From positions 62,001 through 126,000 of the forward strand of contig CAWBVW010000001.1 in NCBI GenBank assembly GCA_963792365.1: a DNA stretch of 64,000 nt, written 5' to 3'. The number at the start of each line of letters is the position of its first letter. The first letter of the stretch is position 1. Below are positions 41,978-51,534 of the stretch, piece after piece. Position numbers and translations under genes: made by a program. Below the pieces are notes generated by a model that saw only the letters and a list, made by a program, of their open reading frames with translations, had not been told where the DNA came from and ran no database searches. This DNA comes from JAOUGY01 sp963792365. GTDB lineage: Bacteria; Actinomycetota; Acidimicrobiia; Spongiisociales; ZC4RG35.

Positions 41978-43363
41978 TCAGTGCCCCGTGAGTCGTTCCA
42001 GCAGACCACCAAGGACCCTCGACGGCTCGCCGGTTGCAAACTCCCGGCGGTCGGCCCATGGAGCGAGGCTCCTGCCGAGATTGATCCCGATCCACCGCAG
42101 CGGTTCCGGTTCCCAATCAGGTGACACGTGGTCTACCCACGGCAAACGGGTTCGATCGGTGTCCAGGCCCATGACGAGGTCCGCCAGGGTTCTTCCTGCC
42201 AGGTTGGAGGAAGTGACCCCGGCTCCGACGTAGCCACCGGCGCGGCCGACGCGCGTAGCCGGATCGAATCCAACCGACGCACTCCAGTCACGGGGCATGC
42301 CAACGGCGCCGCCCCACGTGTGAGTCACGGCGGCATCCCCGATCTGGGGGATCAGCCACCGCAAGGTGTCCACGATCGCCCGATGCGTGCCCGCATTCCG
42401 TTCGAACTCCGGACGCATCGCTGATCCGAAGTGATAGGGGGCTCCCCTGCCGCCGAATGCGATTCGATCGTCGGCCGTCCGCTGACCGTAGATGATCAGG
42501 TGCCGAGCGTCGTGAAACGTTTCGCGGTCCGAGAGGCCGATGTCTTTCCACACGTCGGCGGGAAGAGGCTCGGTTGCGATCATGAGCGAGTAGATCGGAG
42601 CAACGGACCTCGCCCGATCCGGCATCCGGGTCTCGAACGCTTCGATGCACCGCAGCACGGTGCCTGCGGTAACCACACCGTGATCGGTGTCGACCCGTCT
42701 GGGACCGATGGTCGTGGCTCTCGTTCCTTCGTAGATCCGCACTCCACGGCGTTCGACGACCTCGGCCAACCCGCGAGCCAATCGGGCAGGGTGGATCGCC
42801 GCACAATGCGGTGTGAACACACCGCCGAGTGCGCGCTCGGATCGCATCCGGCCAAGGGCCTCGGCCCGATCGAGAACGACGAAGTCCTCCTCCGAGAACC
42901 CACGAGCCATCGCCTTGCTCACCTCATGGCGAAGGCGCGACAGTTGAGCGCCGGATGTCGCCAGCGTCAGCGAACCACCCTTGTGGTAGAGGCAGTCGAT
43001 CCCCTCGCGGGCCGCCACCGATCCGATTTCGTCGATGGCACCCCAGATCGCATGGATCTGGGCGAGGTACGCCTCCCGTCCGTATCGGTCTATCGCTGAC
43101 CCGGGACGGATGGAGAACTCACCGGACGCCCATCCCCCATTCCTCCCGGACGCCCCGAAGCCGGCGATCTCGGCTTCCACGATGGCAATAACCAGATCCG
43201 GCTGCAGCTCGGTGAGGTAGTAGGCGGCCCACAATCCGGTGTAGCCGGCGCCGACGATCACCACATCGACCTCGAGCTCGCCATCGAGGGGCGGCCTGCG
43301 TACCGGATCTCCCTCGGGCAACGAGTCGAGCCAGAGGGATGTCGATCGATAGCTCGTCGTCAA
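41978..43363 (-). CDS. FAD-dependent amine oxidase (DAO family, PuuB-like)
   Basis: A 461-residue D-amino-acid-oxidase-fold protein. The FAD site VVIVGAGYTGLWAAYYLTE lies near residue 35, then GFGASGRNGGWASGEF, the segment that sets the FAD in gamma-glutamylputrescine oxidase-like enzymes. A WGGAVGMPRDWSASVGFDP segment and a C-terminal GYVGAGVTSSNLAGRTLADL complete the fold. It probably oxidises a primary or secondary amine to an aldehyde, with H2O2. It starts 1 base after the aminotransferase stop. Confidence 0.88.
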   Translation of the reverse strand: MTTSYRSTSLWLDSLPEGDPVRRPPLDGELEVDVVIVGAGYTGLWAAYYLTELQPDLVIAIVEAEIAGFGASGRNGGWASGEFSIRPGSAIDRYGREAYLAQIHAIWGAIDEIGSVAAREGIDCLYHKGGSLTLATSGAQLSRLRHEVSKAMARGFSEEDFVVLDRAEALGRMRSERALGGVFTPHCAAIHPARLARGLAEVVERRGVRIYEGTRATTIGPRRVDTDHGVVTAGTVLRCIEAFETRMPDRARSVAPIYSLMIATEPLPADVWKDIGLSDRETFHDARHLIIYGQRTADDRIAFGGRGAPYHFGSAMRPEFERNAGTHRAIVDTLRWLIPQIGDAAVTHTWGGAVGMPRDWSASVGFDPATRVGRAGGYVGAGVTSSNLAGRTLADLVMGLDTDRTRLPWVDHVSPDWEPEPLRWIGINLGRSLAPWADRREFATGEPSRVLGGLLERLTGH

Positions 43364-43364
43364 C

Positions 43365-44708
43365 TCAGTCGTCCTCGACTCGCGGGAGCGACCCTGCTCT
43401 GGCGAGTGTCACGTCGAGCGACTCTTCGAACACTTCGAGGGTCCTGGTCACGTCGTCGTCGGTGTGAGCGGCGCACGTGAACCAGGGCTCCCTGGCATCG
43501 GGACACGGGGCGACACCGCGCTCGATCATCGACATCACCATGTTGTTGTAGATCCGTGAGTCATGGTGTGCCAGATCTCGAAACTCCTTGGGAGTTCCTT
43601 CGCCGAGGAAGATCGAAAACATGGATGGATGCCCGACCACCACGCCATCCAACCCTCGGTCGTCGAGCACGGACTGAATGCCTTGCATGATGGCTCCACC
43701 GACCTTCTCGATCTGACGGTACGCAGTGCCGTCCTCCAGACGTTCGATCGTCGCCTTCACGGCGGCCGCAGCCACCGCATTGCCCGAGTACGTGCCGGCC
43801 TGGGCGATCCCACCGAGTGCCCATCCTTCGACCATCTTCTCGGCGAGGGCGATGGCCGCCACCGGAAACCCGTTGCCCATCGCCTTGGCAAACGTTCCGA
43901 TGTCAGGGGTCACACCGAACGCCCCCACGGCTCCTGAGAGTCCGAGACGGAACCCGGTCTTGACCTCGTCGAAGATCAGGACAACTTCGTGCTCGTCGCA
44001 CAAACGGCGAATGGTCTCGAGGAACCCTGGTACGGGAAGGATGCCGAGGAAGTTGCCGGCCATCGGCTCGACGATCACCGCTGCGAGATCATGCCCATGA
44101 TCGTCGAAGAACTCCTCCAGCAACTCGACGTCGTTGTACGGAAGCGTCCGAACGTATCCGCGGAGGGCGTCTGGAATGCCGGAAGAAGCCTGAATCGGCA
44201 GCGGCCGAAGACGAGACCCGAGGTGTCCAGCGGGAGCGCTGGCGGTCGAGAACAGCACGTAGTCGTGAACACCGTGATAGGCGCCTTCGAACTTCAAGAC
44301 CAGATCTCGGGCGGTCCATCCGCGAGCAAGCCTGATGGCATGCATCGTTGCCTCGGTGCCGGTGTTGGTGAACCGCATGGACGTGGGCCAGCCCAGCGCC
44401 CCGATCATCTTCTCCGCCGCTTCGATTTCGATCCGCTGGGTCATGGCGAAGACGGTGCCGGCGGCCGCTGCATTGGCGACGGCACTCGCAACTGCCGGAT
44501 CCCCGTGGCCCAGGATGACCGGGCCGAACCCGAGCTGGTAGTCGATGTAGTCCTTGCCGTCCATGTCGAATACGTGCCCGCCAGAGCCGTGATCGATGAC
44601 GAGGGTGTCGTCGTCACCCCAGTAGCGAAACCCACTCGATACGCCGTTGACGAGTGCGCTGCGAGCTCTACGGAACCACTCCGCTGTATTCGGGCCCTGG
44701 ATGCTCAT
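43365..44708 (-). CDS. Class III aminotransferase (glutamate-1-semialdehyde mutase-like)
   Basis: A 447-residue PLP enzyme with the PLP lysine Lys275 in FAKAMGNGFPVAA, the PLP Asp in IFDEVKTGFR, TNTGTEATMHAIRLARG and FEGAYHGVHDY. Similar to glutamate-1-semialdehyde aminomutases, but the operon (amine oxidase, GNAT, ThDP enzyme) argues for an amine-degradation aminotransferase. AGGAGGAAC stands before the ATG. It is the first gene of its operon. Confidence 0.9.
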   Translation of the reverse strand: MSIQGPNTAEWFRRARSALVNGVSSGFRYWGDDDTLVIDHGSGGHVFDMDGKDYIDYQLGFGPVILGHGDPAVASAVANAAAAGTVFAMTQRIEIEAAEKMIGALGWPTSMRFTNTGTEATMHAIRLARGWTARDLVLKFEGAYHGVHDYVLFSTASAPAGHLGSRLRPLPIQASSGIPDALRGYVRTLPYNDVELLEEFFDDHGHDLAAVIVEPMAGNFLGILPVPGFLETIRRLCDEHEVVLIFDEVKTGFRLGLSGAVGAFGVTPDIGTFAKAMGNGFPVAAIALAEKMVEGWALGGIAQAGTYSGNAVAAAAVKATIERLEDGTAYRQIEKVGGAIMQGIQSVLDDRGLDGVVVGHPSMFSIFLGEGTPKEFRDLAHHDSRIYNNMVMSMIERGVAPCPDAREPWFTCAAHTDDDVTRTLEVFEESLDVTLARAGSLPRVEDD

Positions 44709-45023
44709 GTGATTGTTCCTCCTGAAACGACCTGGTCAATGCTCTCGATCGAGCCGTCGTTCCGGAGGGTTCCAATGACGGAATGCCAGGGTGTTGCGCT
44801 CTTCGTAGGCGGTTCTGGCGCGGCAGCGGAGCCCCCATCGTCGCGTCATTTCGGTCACAGGACGGCAGGGCCTGCCGTGAGTGTGCAGTCCGAAGCTGCC
44901 GGGTGAACGCATCTCTCTCACACCGTGGCTCATGGTACCCGTCTGCGGGGAGCTCATCGAGACCCAAGTGCGGCCGAGTCTCGATTCAGGACATGGGCGT
45001 GAACACCGATAACCTCCTCACAC
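44709..45023. other. Divergent intergenic region without recognised genes
   Basis: 315 bases between the aminotransferase (minus) and lipoprotein (plus) genes must hold both promoters. I see a short palindrome CTCGATCGAG near 44745 and GGCAGGGCCTGCC near 44865, neither compelling. No ORF with protein-like composition and no match to the gabT/lrp operator is visible. Confidence 0.5.
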
Positions 45024-45875
45024 ATGCCCCGCTCCCGCCTCTTCGTCCTGGTTGCGCTCGGCCTCGCCCTGGTCTCGTGTTCGCCTTCGTCTGGAGACAC
45101 CGAGATTCTCGATATGCCGGCGCCGAGTGTCCCTACCATCGTGACCACCACCGCAGCGCCGGCGACTACGACGACCACCGCAGCGACCACCACCACGACT
45201 CTCGCGCCAACCACCACGACCACTCTCGTGGCGGCCGAGGCTCCGCCCTCGGCCCCGACCAATGTGCTCGACTCCTTCGAGTGGCAGTTCGCCACCTCGA
45301 TCGGTGCCATCGACACGAACCTCCTGTCGCTGTCGAGCACGGGCGTGTTCGTCGACGGTGATCTCAGCTGCCGGATCACCACCGGGTTCGGGGGTTTCGA
45401 CTTCGAAACAGGCGTGGTCGTCGTCGGGGATCAGACCTTCCTCGATTCGGGTACGGGCGAGGGCTATCAGGCGGTCTCCTCGAACGATCCGGCGTTTCGA
45501 GAAAGCCTCGGTCTGTGCGCCGGATCCGATCGGTTCTGGGCCGACATCACCGGTGGTGAGAAACTCCCCGCCGGTGGCGAGACGGAAGAGCGAAACGGGA
45601 TCGCGACGCGGCGTCTCGATCTCGGCGGCCTCATCGACCAGGCGGGTGCGCTCGGGCTCGTGGCGCCCGGCGTCGAAGGCGTCGAGTTCGACGAGCTCAC
45701 GTTCTGGGTTGCGGAGGATGGGGAGTGGATCTCTTCGCTCAGCATGCGGGCCACGCTCGAGCCACAGACGCTTCAGGACATCACTGGTTCCACGATCTCG
45801 GACACCGGTGAGATAGCCGTCAGCCTCGACGTGACGAGGCCGAACGACTCCGGCCTATCGGTTTCGCTGCCGTGA
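45024..45875 (+). CDS. Lipoprotein of unknown function
   Basis: A 283-residue product with a lipoprotein signal (LFVLVALGLALVSC, lipobox LVSC) and a Thr-rich linker (about residues 38-70), followed by a beta-rich domain (EWQFATSIGAIDTNLLSLSS, VGDQTFLDSGTGEGYQAVSS, DELTFWVAEDGEWISSL). The pattern resembles LppX/LprG-like lipid-binding lipoproteins, though the match is only in general layout. Its end overlaps the convergent small membrane gene by 21 bases. Confidence 0.78.
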   Translation: MPRSRLFVLVALGLALVSCSPSSGDTEILDMPAPSVPTIVTTTAAPATTTTTAATTTTTLAPTTTTTLVAAEAPPSAPTNVLDSFEWQFATSIGAIDTNLLSLSSTGVFVDGDLSCRITTGFGGFDFETGVVVVGDQTFLDSGTGEGYQAVSSNDPAFRESLGLCAGSDRFWADITGGEKLPAGGETEERNGIATRRLDLGGLIDQAGALGLVAPGVEGVEFDELTFWVAEDGEWISSLSMRATLEPQTLQDITGSTISDTGEIAVSLDVTRPNDSGLSVSLP

Positions 45876-46157
45876 TCTCCGCTCGGCCTTTTCGAGCTTC
45901 TCGACGGCCAGAAGCGTCACTGCCATACCGAAGAAGCCGCCGAAGAACACCCCGATGAGCATCCCCGGAAGGACGGACGTCTCCAGCGATTGCTGGAGGT
46001 TCCGATCGGTCAACGTGGTCAGCGCGAGAACCAACCCTATGTAGGCGATCGGGAGCGCCGCGAGCATTCCCTTCACCACCGCCTTACCGAGTCGGGCACC
46101 CAATTGGAAGGTGCCTTCCATGTCCGAATGGGTCTCGGTGTCGTGCTCCGCGGTCAT
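45855..46157 (-). CDS. Small membrane protein of unknown function
   Basis: A 100-residue protein with two hydrophobic helices (VVKGMLAALPIAYIGLVLAL and LPGMLIGVFFGGFFGMAVTLL) and a basic C-terminus (EKLEKAERRSRQRNR). GGGAG precedes ATG 46157. It is divergent from the agmatinase gene, 100 bases apart. No family is recognised. Confidence 0.65.
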   Translation of the reverse strand: MTAEHDTETHSDMEGTFQLGARLGKAVVKGMLAALPIAYIGLVLALTTLTDRNLQQSLETSVLPGMLIGVFFGGFFGMAVTLLAVEKLEKAERRSRQRNR

Positions 46158-46257
46158 TGCGATGGGCTCCCTCTTGTTTCGCCAAAGTGTAGAGGCCGCC
46201 TCGACCGTCGAGCGCCTCCCTGGACTGCACCCCCGCATGCGGTAGCGTTCCACCCAC

Positions 46258-47283
46258 ATGGACCACCCCCAGTCGCATCACACCCCGTACGAACAACGCG
46301 CCACCGAGGTCCCGTTCGCATCGGCCGAATACATCTCGTTTGCGTCTCGCCAGTCGTTCTTGGGAGTGCCCGCAGTGCGGTTCGATGAGTTGCCGGCGGT
46401 GGAAGGCCAGGTCGCGATCGTGGGAGCGCCATTCGATTGGGGCACGACCTATCGGCCCGGCGCTCGATTCGGGCCTCAGGCCATTCGTGAGGCCGACTAC
46501 GGGGCGATGGACGGGTACCGCCCCCACCTGCCAACGGGGATCGATCCCCTGGGGGCGCTCGGCGTGGTCGACGTGGGCGACGTCTATGTCGTCCCGGGGT
46601 ACATGGAGGAGTCGATCGCACGGATCGCCGATGCCGTCGAGACCGTGGCCGCAGCCGGGAAGGTACCGATCGTCCTCGGGGGAGATCACACCATCACCTA
46701 CCCCAATGCCACCGGCGTGGCACGGGTCCACGGGTTTGGTGAGATGGCTCTCATCCACTTCGACGCCCACGCCGACACCGGCGCACTCCAAAACGGCCAT
46801 CTCTACGGTCATGGAACCCCAATGAGACGGTTGATCGAATCTGGCGCGGTTCCCGGGCATCGGTTCGTGCAGATCGGACTCCGGGGGTATTGGCCCGAGC
46901 CCGAAGTGGTGTCGTGGATGCGGGAGAAGAACATGCGCTCGTACTTCATGAACGAAATCGTCGAGCGTGGCCTCGAGACGGTCGTCGACGAAGCGGTGGC
47001 GCATGCGGTCGGGGGTGGCGCCAAGGGTGTCTTCATCTCGGTCGACGTGGACGTGGTCGACCCGGCCTTCGCTCCCGGCACAGGAACACCTGAACCGGGC
47101 GGTCTCACGTCACGCCAGCTTCTCGACACCATACGACGCCTCGCTCGAGAGCTCGAGGTCGTCGGGGCCGACGTTGTCGAGGTGGCCCCGGCCTACGACA
47201 GTTCAGAGATCACCGCCTATCTGGGCAATCGGGTGGTGCTCGAGCTGCTCAATGGAATGGCCGAGCGGGCGTTCGGCGCCTGA
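46258..47283 (+). CDS. speB: Agmatinase-family ureohydrolase
   Basis: A 341-residue ureohydrolase with a complete binuclear Mn site: His144 in GGDHTITY, Asp169, His171 and Asp173 in HFDAHAD, and Asp263 and Asp265 in SVDVDVVDP. APFDWGTTYRPGARFGPQAIRE is the usual N-terminal signature. It releases urea from agmatine (giving putrescine) or a related guanidino acid. The nearby polyamine importer and GABA genes support an agmatine or guanidino substrate. Substrate cannot be fixed by sequence alone. Confidence 0.88.
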   Translation: MDHPQSHHTPYEQRATEVPFASAEYISFASRQSFLGVPAVRFDELPAVEGQVAIVGAPFDWGTTYRPGARFGPQAIREADYGAMDGYRPHLPTGIDPLGALGVVDVGDVYVVPGYMEESIARIADAVETVAAAGKVPIVLGGDHTITYPNATGVARVHGFGEMALIHFDAHADTGALQNGHLYGHGTPMRRLIESGAVPGHRFVQIGLRGYWPEPEVVSWMREKNMRSYFMNEIVERGLETVVDEAVAHAVGGGAKGVFISVDVDVVDPAFAPGTGTPEPGGLTSRQLLDTIRRLARELEVVGADVVEVAPAYDSSEITAYLGNRVVLELLNGMAERAFGA

Positions 47284-47286
47284 CCT

Positions 47287-47305
47287 GCCGGCGCCGGGCG
47301 CCGGC
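47287..47305. terminator. GC-rich palindrome after the agmatinase gene
   Basis: GCCGGCGCC-G-GGCGCCGGC is a perfect inverted repeat 3 bases after the agmatinase stop. It is likely to fold as a hairpin with a loop of several bases and stop transcription, although no T-run follows. Confidence 0.5.
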
Positions 47306-47459
47306 CTGGACCGCACACGACCGACCGTCCACTCCCACTACCGGATTGCTCTGAGAAACCACATGTGTCGTGGCCGTGGGCCGCGGGCCGTCATGACGCG
47401 CAGCAGCGCCCCCGTGGGGTGCCAGGGACCCTGCTGTCCGACCGCGCTACGCCGCGCTG

Positions 47460-47481
47460 GAGACGGTTCATGAACCGTCTC
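47460..47481. terminator. Perfect palindrome across the ppdK stop codon
   Basis: GAGACGGTTCA and TGAACCGTCTC (47460-47470 and 47471-47481) form a perfect 22-base palindrome that includes the ppdK stop codon (TGA, minus strand). It could fold into a hairpin at the end of the ppdK mRNA, or be a protein-binding site. Confidence 0.45.
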
Positions 47482-50197
47482 TGATTGCTGCCTGCGCCGC
47501 CGCCAATCGGGCGACGGGCACTCTCGGTGGTGAACAGCTGACGTAGTCGAGCCCGAGTTTGCGGCAGAGGGCGATCGACTCGGGGTCTCCACCGTGCTCT
47601 CCGCAGATACCGGTGTTGAGGTCGGGTCGCGTCTGCTTCCCTTTCTCCACCGCGATCCTCATCAGCTCGCCAACACCTTTGACGTCAATCGTTGCGAACG
47701 GATTGCGTTCCAGAATGCCTTCCTCGAGGTACTGAACCAGGAACGCCTTTTCGGCGTCATCCCGACTGATCCCGAAGGTCATCTGGGTGAGGTCGTTGGT
47801 GCCGAACGATATGAACTCGGCGTACTCGGCGATCTCGTCCGCCGTCAACGCCGCACGCGGGATTTCGATCATCGTGCCGAAGGCGTAATCGACCTCGATC
47901 CCCTGCTCGGCCATGACGGTTTTCGCTTCGTCCTCCAGCTCGGCTCGCTGCCTGGACAGCTCGTTCACATGTGATGTCAGCGGGATCATGATCTTCGGGT
48001 GCACGTCGACGCCATCCTTGGCGACCTCACAGGCCGCTTCGAAGATCGCCCGCACCTGCATCCGGGTGAGTCCGGGAAGCATGATTCCGAGCCTGACTCC
48101 GCGTAGCCCCAGCATCGGATTCGTCTCGCGGAGGCTCTCTACCCGCTCGAGCATGTGCTCCTGCTCTTCGATCTTGGCAAGGAGCTCGTTGATCTCCTTG
48201 AGCGAAGATGCGGACTGGATGCGCAGCTTGAGATCGGTCAGGTCGAACGTCAGCTCCTCGAAGCTCGGTAGGAACTCGTGGAGCGGCGGATCGATCAGTC
48301 GGATGGTCACCGGGAGCCCGTCCATCGCCCGGAAGAGGCCGATGAAGTCTTGCCGCTGGAACGGGAGCAGCTGCTCGAGGGCGGCGGCGCGATCGGCGGG
48401 GATCGTTGCCGTGATCATGCGTTGAACGATCGGTAGCCGTTCCTGATCGAAGAACATGTGCTCGGTGCGGGTGAGCCCGATTCCCTCCGCCCCGTACGCG
48501 CGGGCAAGACGGGCATCATCGGGATAGTCGGCGTTGGTCCACACCCCGATGTCTCGCTCTTCGTCGGCCCAACTCAGGAGCTCCTTCAGCCACTGGTTCT
48601 CGAGATCGGGGGTCTGCGTGTCGATCTCACCGAGAAGGACCTCGCCCGTGGTGCCGTCGATCGAGATCCAGTCGCCTTCGTGAACCACGAGGTCCCCGAC
48701 CCGAAGAACGCGCTCGTTGAGGTCGATCTGTATCTGCTCGGCGCCCACCACGGCCGGCTTCCCGAACTGGCGAGCGACCAAGGCCGCATGGCTCGTCCGG
48801 CCACCGCGACTGGTGAGGATCCCGTTGGAAGCAAGCATCCCGTGTACGTCGTCTGGCTTGGTCTCGGGCCGCACCATGATGACCTCGCGAGACTCTGTCA
48901 CGGCCCACCGCTCGGCGAGGTCGGCGTCGAACGCAACCACGCCGACGGCTGCCCCGGGCGACACGTTGAGGCCGGTTGCGAGGAGTCGCCCTTCGTCGAT
49001 CGCCACCCGCTTGGTCTGGGCGACGAACGAAGGATGGAGGAAGAAATCGACCTGGGTCGGGGTCACGCGCATGATCGCTTCCTGCTTCGTGATCAGGCCC
49101 TCACCGGCCATGTCGACGGCGATCCGGACCGCAGCCTGCGCCGTCCGCTTCCCATCTCGCGTCTGGAGCAACCAGAGCTTCCCGCGCTCGATCGTGAACT
49201 CCATGTCCTGCATGTCGCGGTAGTGGTGTTCGAGTCTCGAGGCGATCTCGGCGAACTGCCGGTAGAGATCCGGCATCTCGTCGGCGAGCTCGTCCATTCG
49301 TTTGGTGACGCGGATGCCGGCGACGACATCCTCACCCTGGGCGTTGGTCAGGTAGTCGCCTTCGATCTTCGCCTCACCTGTGGTGGCGTTGCGCGACATG
49401 GCCACGCCGGTCGCCGAATCGTCGCCCATGTTGCCGAAGACCATGGTCTGGATGTTGACGCCCGTTCCGAGGTCGTTCGGTATCCCCGCGGCCTTTCGAT
49501 AGTCGTTTGCCCTCTTGCCGTTCCATGAGCGGAACACGGCTTCGATCGCGAGCTGTAGCTGGTCTCTCGGCCGGTCGGGAAACGGGCGACCGGCGTACCG
49601 CTCGACGATTCCCTTGAACTCGGCCGTGATCGCCTTGAAGTCCTCGGCGGACAGATCCGAGTCGTTCACGACCCCCCGCTCGGTGCGGAAGCGCTCGAGC
49701 ACCAGCTCGAAGGGCTCGTCGCGAACGCCGAGCACCACCGATCCGAACATCTGGACCAAGCGGCGGTAGGAGTCGTACACGAAGTGCTCGTCACCGGTGA
49801 GTTTGATCAGCCCCTCGACCACGTCGTCGTTGAGGCCGATGTTCAGGACCGTGTCCATCATGCCCGGCATCGAGAACTTCGCACCGGACCGACACGATAC
49901 GAGCAGCGGGTTCGACGTGTCACCGAAGAACTTCCCGGTGACCTGCTCCACTCGTGCGAGTGTTTCCTCGACCTGGTCGAGCATCCCGTCGGGGAACTGC
50001 TCCCCTGAGGCCAGATACGCGTTGCACGCCTCCGTGGTGATGGTGAAGCCCGGCGGGACGGGAACACCGATCCTCGTCATCTCACCGAGGTTGGCGCCCT
50101 TCCCACCGAGCAACGCTCGGACGGCGTCCCACTCTCCACCGACCGCCTTCTCGGCCAGCTCTACTTCATGGAATGCAAATACCCACTTGCTCGTCAT
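47468..50197 (-). CDS. ppdK: Pyruvate, phosphate dikinase
   Basis: A 909-residue full-length enzyme. The nucleotide domain starts KWVFAFHEVELA...LLGGKGANLGEM. The phosphorylated His is in GGRTSHAALVARQFGKPAVVG near residue 455. The C-terminal barrel has GICGEHGGDPESI and the catalytic Cys in YVSCSPPRVPVARLAAAQ. It interconverts pyruvate, ATP and phosphate with PEP, AMP and pyrophosphate, for gluconeogenesis or PPi-based glycolysis. It stands alone, between the agmatinase and the VOC gene. Confidence 0.97.
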   Translation of the reverse strand: MTSKWVFAFHEVELAEKAVGGEWDAVRALLGGKGANLGEMTRIGVPVPPGFTITTEACNAYLASGEQFPDGMLDQVEETLARVEQVTGKFFGDTSNPLLVSCRSGAKFSMPGMMDTVLNIGLNDDVVEGLIKLTGDEHFVYDSYRRLVQMFGSVVLGVRDEPFELVLERFRTERGVVNDSDLSAEDFKAITAEFKGIVERYAGRPFPDRPRDQLQLAIEAVFRSWNGKRANDYRKAAGIPNDLGTGVNIQTMVFGNMGDDSATGVAMSRNATTGEAKIEGDYLTNAQGEDVVAGIRVTKRMDELADEMPDLYRQFAEIASRLEHHYRDMQDMEFTIERGKLWLLQTRDGKRTAQAAVRIAVDMAGEGLITKQEAIMRVTPTQVDFFLHPSFVAQTKRVAIDEGRLLATGLNVSPGAAVGVVAFDADLAERWAVTESREVIMVRPETKPDDVHGMLASNGILTSRGGRTSHAALVARQFGKPAVVGAEQIQIDLNERVLRVGDLVVHEGDWISIDGTTGEVLLGEIDTQTPDLENQWLKELLSWADEERDIGVWTNADYPDDARLARAYGAEGIGLTRTEHMFFDQERLPIVQRMITATIPADRAAALEQLLPFQRQDFIGLFRAMDGLPVTIRLIDPPLHEFLPSFEELTFDLTDLKLRIQSASSLKEINELLAKIEEQEHMLERVESLRETNPMLGLRGVRLGIMLPGLTRMQVRAIFEAACEVAKDGVDVHPKIMIPLTSHVNELSRQRAELEDEAKTVMAEQGIEVDYAFGTMIEIPRAALTADEIAEYAEFISFGTNDLTQMTFGISRDDAEKAFLVQYLEEGILERNPFATIDVKGVGELMRIAVEKGKQTRPDLNTGICGEHGGDPESIALCRKLGLDYVSCSPPRVPVARLAAAQAAIRDGS

Positions 50198-50301
50198 TGG
50201 TTCCTCACTTCACTGGGATCTCGGTCATTGTGACAATTCGCACGAGCGGTCCTAGGGCAGTGGGTCACATCGACCCCGGATGCTCGGCCCTAGTGCCCGG
50301 C

Positions 50302-50652
50302 TCACGGTCGTTCGATCAACTCCACCGCTCGACCGTCGGGATCCGACACCACCGCGCGCCGACCCCAACTCAGGGAATCCGGCTCGCGCAGGATCCTCCG
50401 ACCCATCTCCCGGAGCCGCTCGACGGCGTCCTCGATGGATTCGACCTCGAACCCCGGCATGGTTGTGCCACCAACCCCCGGGCCCGCTGCGTCTCCAGAC
50501 GTTGCCGCCGCGATGGCAATCCGGCACCCGTCTGCGTCTCCCACCGACGGGCCGCCGGGTTGTTCTTCGAAGTCGACACCGAGCGCACGGTAGAACCGGG
50601 TCGTGGCCTCCACGCTGATGGCGTACAGCATGAGCGACGTGACCTTCATCAT
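50302..50652 (-). CDS. VOC family (glyoxalase-like) protein
   Basis: A 116-residue single-domain VOC protein: LMLYAISVEATTRFYRALGVDF, then PGFEVESIEDAVERLREMGRRI and the C-terminal VSDPDGRAVELIERP. Metal ligands would include the Glu in AVELIE. Substrate is unknown. ATG 50652 is followed by another ATG, either of which may be used. Confidence 0.87.
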   Translation of the reverse strand: MMKVTSLMLYAISVEATTRFYRALGVDFEEQPGGPSVGDADGCRIAIAAATSGDAAGPGVGGTTMPGFEVESIEDAVERLREMGRRILREPDSLSWGRRAVVSDPDGRAVELIERP

Positions 50653-50748
50653 GCCCCACGACCCTACCCCGACGCCCCAGTCGATTGAGGATGGTCTGCA
50701 AGGCGGAAGCGGGCCTCCGTTGCCCTCAGGGCCCCGATGCGAATCCGA

Positions 50749-51534
50749 TCACGCAGCACGGCGCTCCCGACGTCCCTGGAGGACGAGGAACAGCGCAGTG
50801 ATCACGACCATGCCGGCGAAGATCATCGTCCCCAGCACGTTCACCTGAGGCGGCACACCGCGACGAGAGGCTCCGTACACGTAGACGGGGAAGGTGAGGG
50901 TGGATCCGGACGTGAAGTTCGAGATCACGAAGTCGTCGAAGCTGAGTGCGAACGCCAGCATGAAGGCGGCAACGACACCGGGGAGGATCATGGGCAGGGT
51001 CACGCGCCGGAACGTCTGCCACTCGTTGGCGTACAGATCCATCGCCGCTTCCTCGTAATGGCGGTCGAGTCCCACGATGCGCGCCCGAACCGTCACCACC
51101 GCGAAACTGATGTTGAACAGGATGTGGCCTATGAGGATCGTCCAGAATCCCCTCTGGATCTGCCCGACGATGAACAACGCCAACAGCGACGAGCCCATCA
51201 CCACTTCTGGGGTTGCCATCGGAAGAAACAGCAGCAGATTGGTCGACGACCTCCCGCGAAACCGGTAGCGGACCAACGCCAGCGCGATCAGGGTGCCGAG
51301 CATCGTCGCCACCGCTGCCGACAAGAAGGCGATCGACAGGGAATTCAGTACCGCCTTGCTGAGCCCGGGTTCCGAGAAGGGCTCCAACCAGTGGCGGAAG
51401 GTGAAGCCTTCCCATGAGACGTTGCGTCGTCCCTGGAAGTCGTTGAAGGAGTAGGCGACCACGATGAACACGGGCACGAACAGATACAACAGCCCGAGCC
51501 CGAGCAGGATGCGGTAGATCACACGCGACTTCAT
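50749..51534 (-). CDS. potC: Polyamine ABC transporter permease PotC-like
   Basis: A 261-residue permease with six helices and the ABC-coupling loop EEAAMDLYANEWQTFRRVTLP. The start overlaps potB by 4 bases (ATGA). It forms the channel of the importer with PotB. The cargo is inferred from PotD and the neighbouring GABA genes. Confidence 0.9.
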   Translation of the reverse strand: MKSRVIYRILLGLGLLYLFVPVFIVVAYSFNDFQGRRNVSWEGFTFRHWLEPFSEPGLSKAVLNSLSIAFLSAAVATMLGTLIALALVRYRFRGRSSTNLLLFLPMATPEVVMGSSLLALFIVGQIQRGFWTILIGHILFNISFAVVTVRARIVGLDRHYEEAAMDLYANEWQTFRRVTLPMILPGVVAAFMLAFALSFDDFVISNFTSGSTLTFPVYVYGASRRGVPPQVNVLGTMIFAGMVVITALFLVLQGRRERRAA

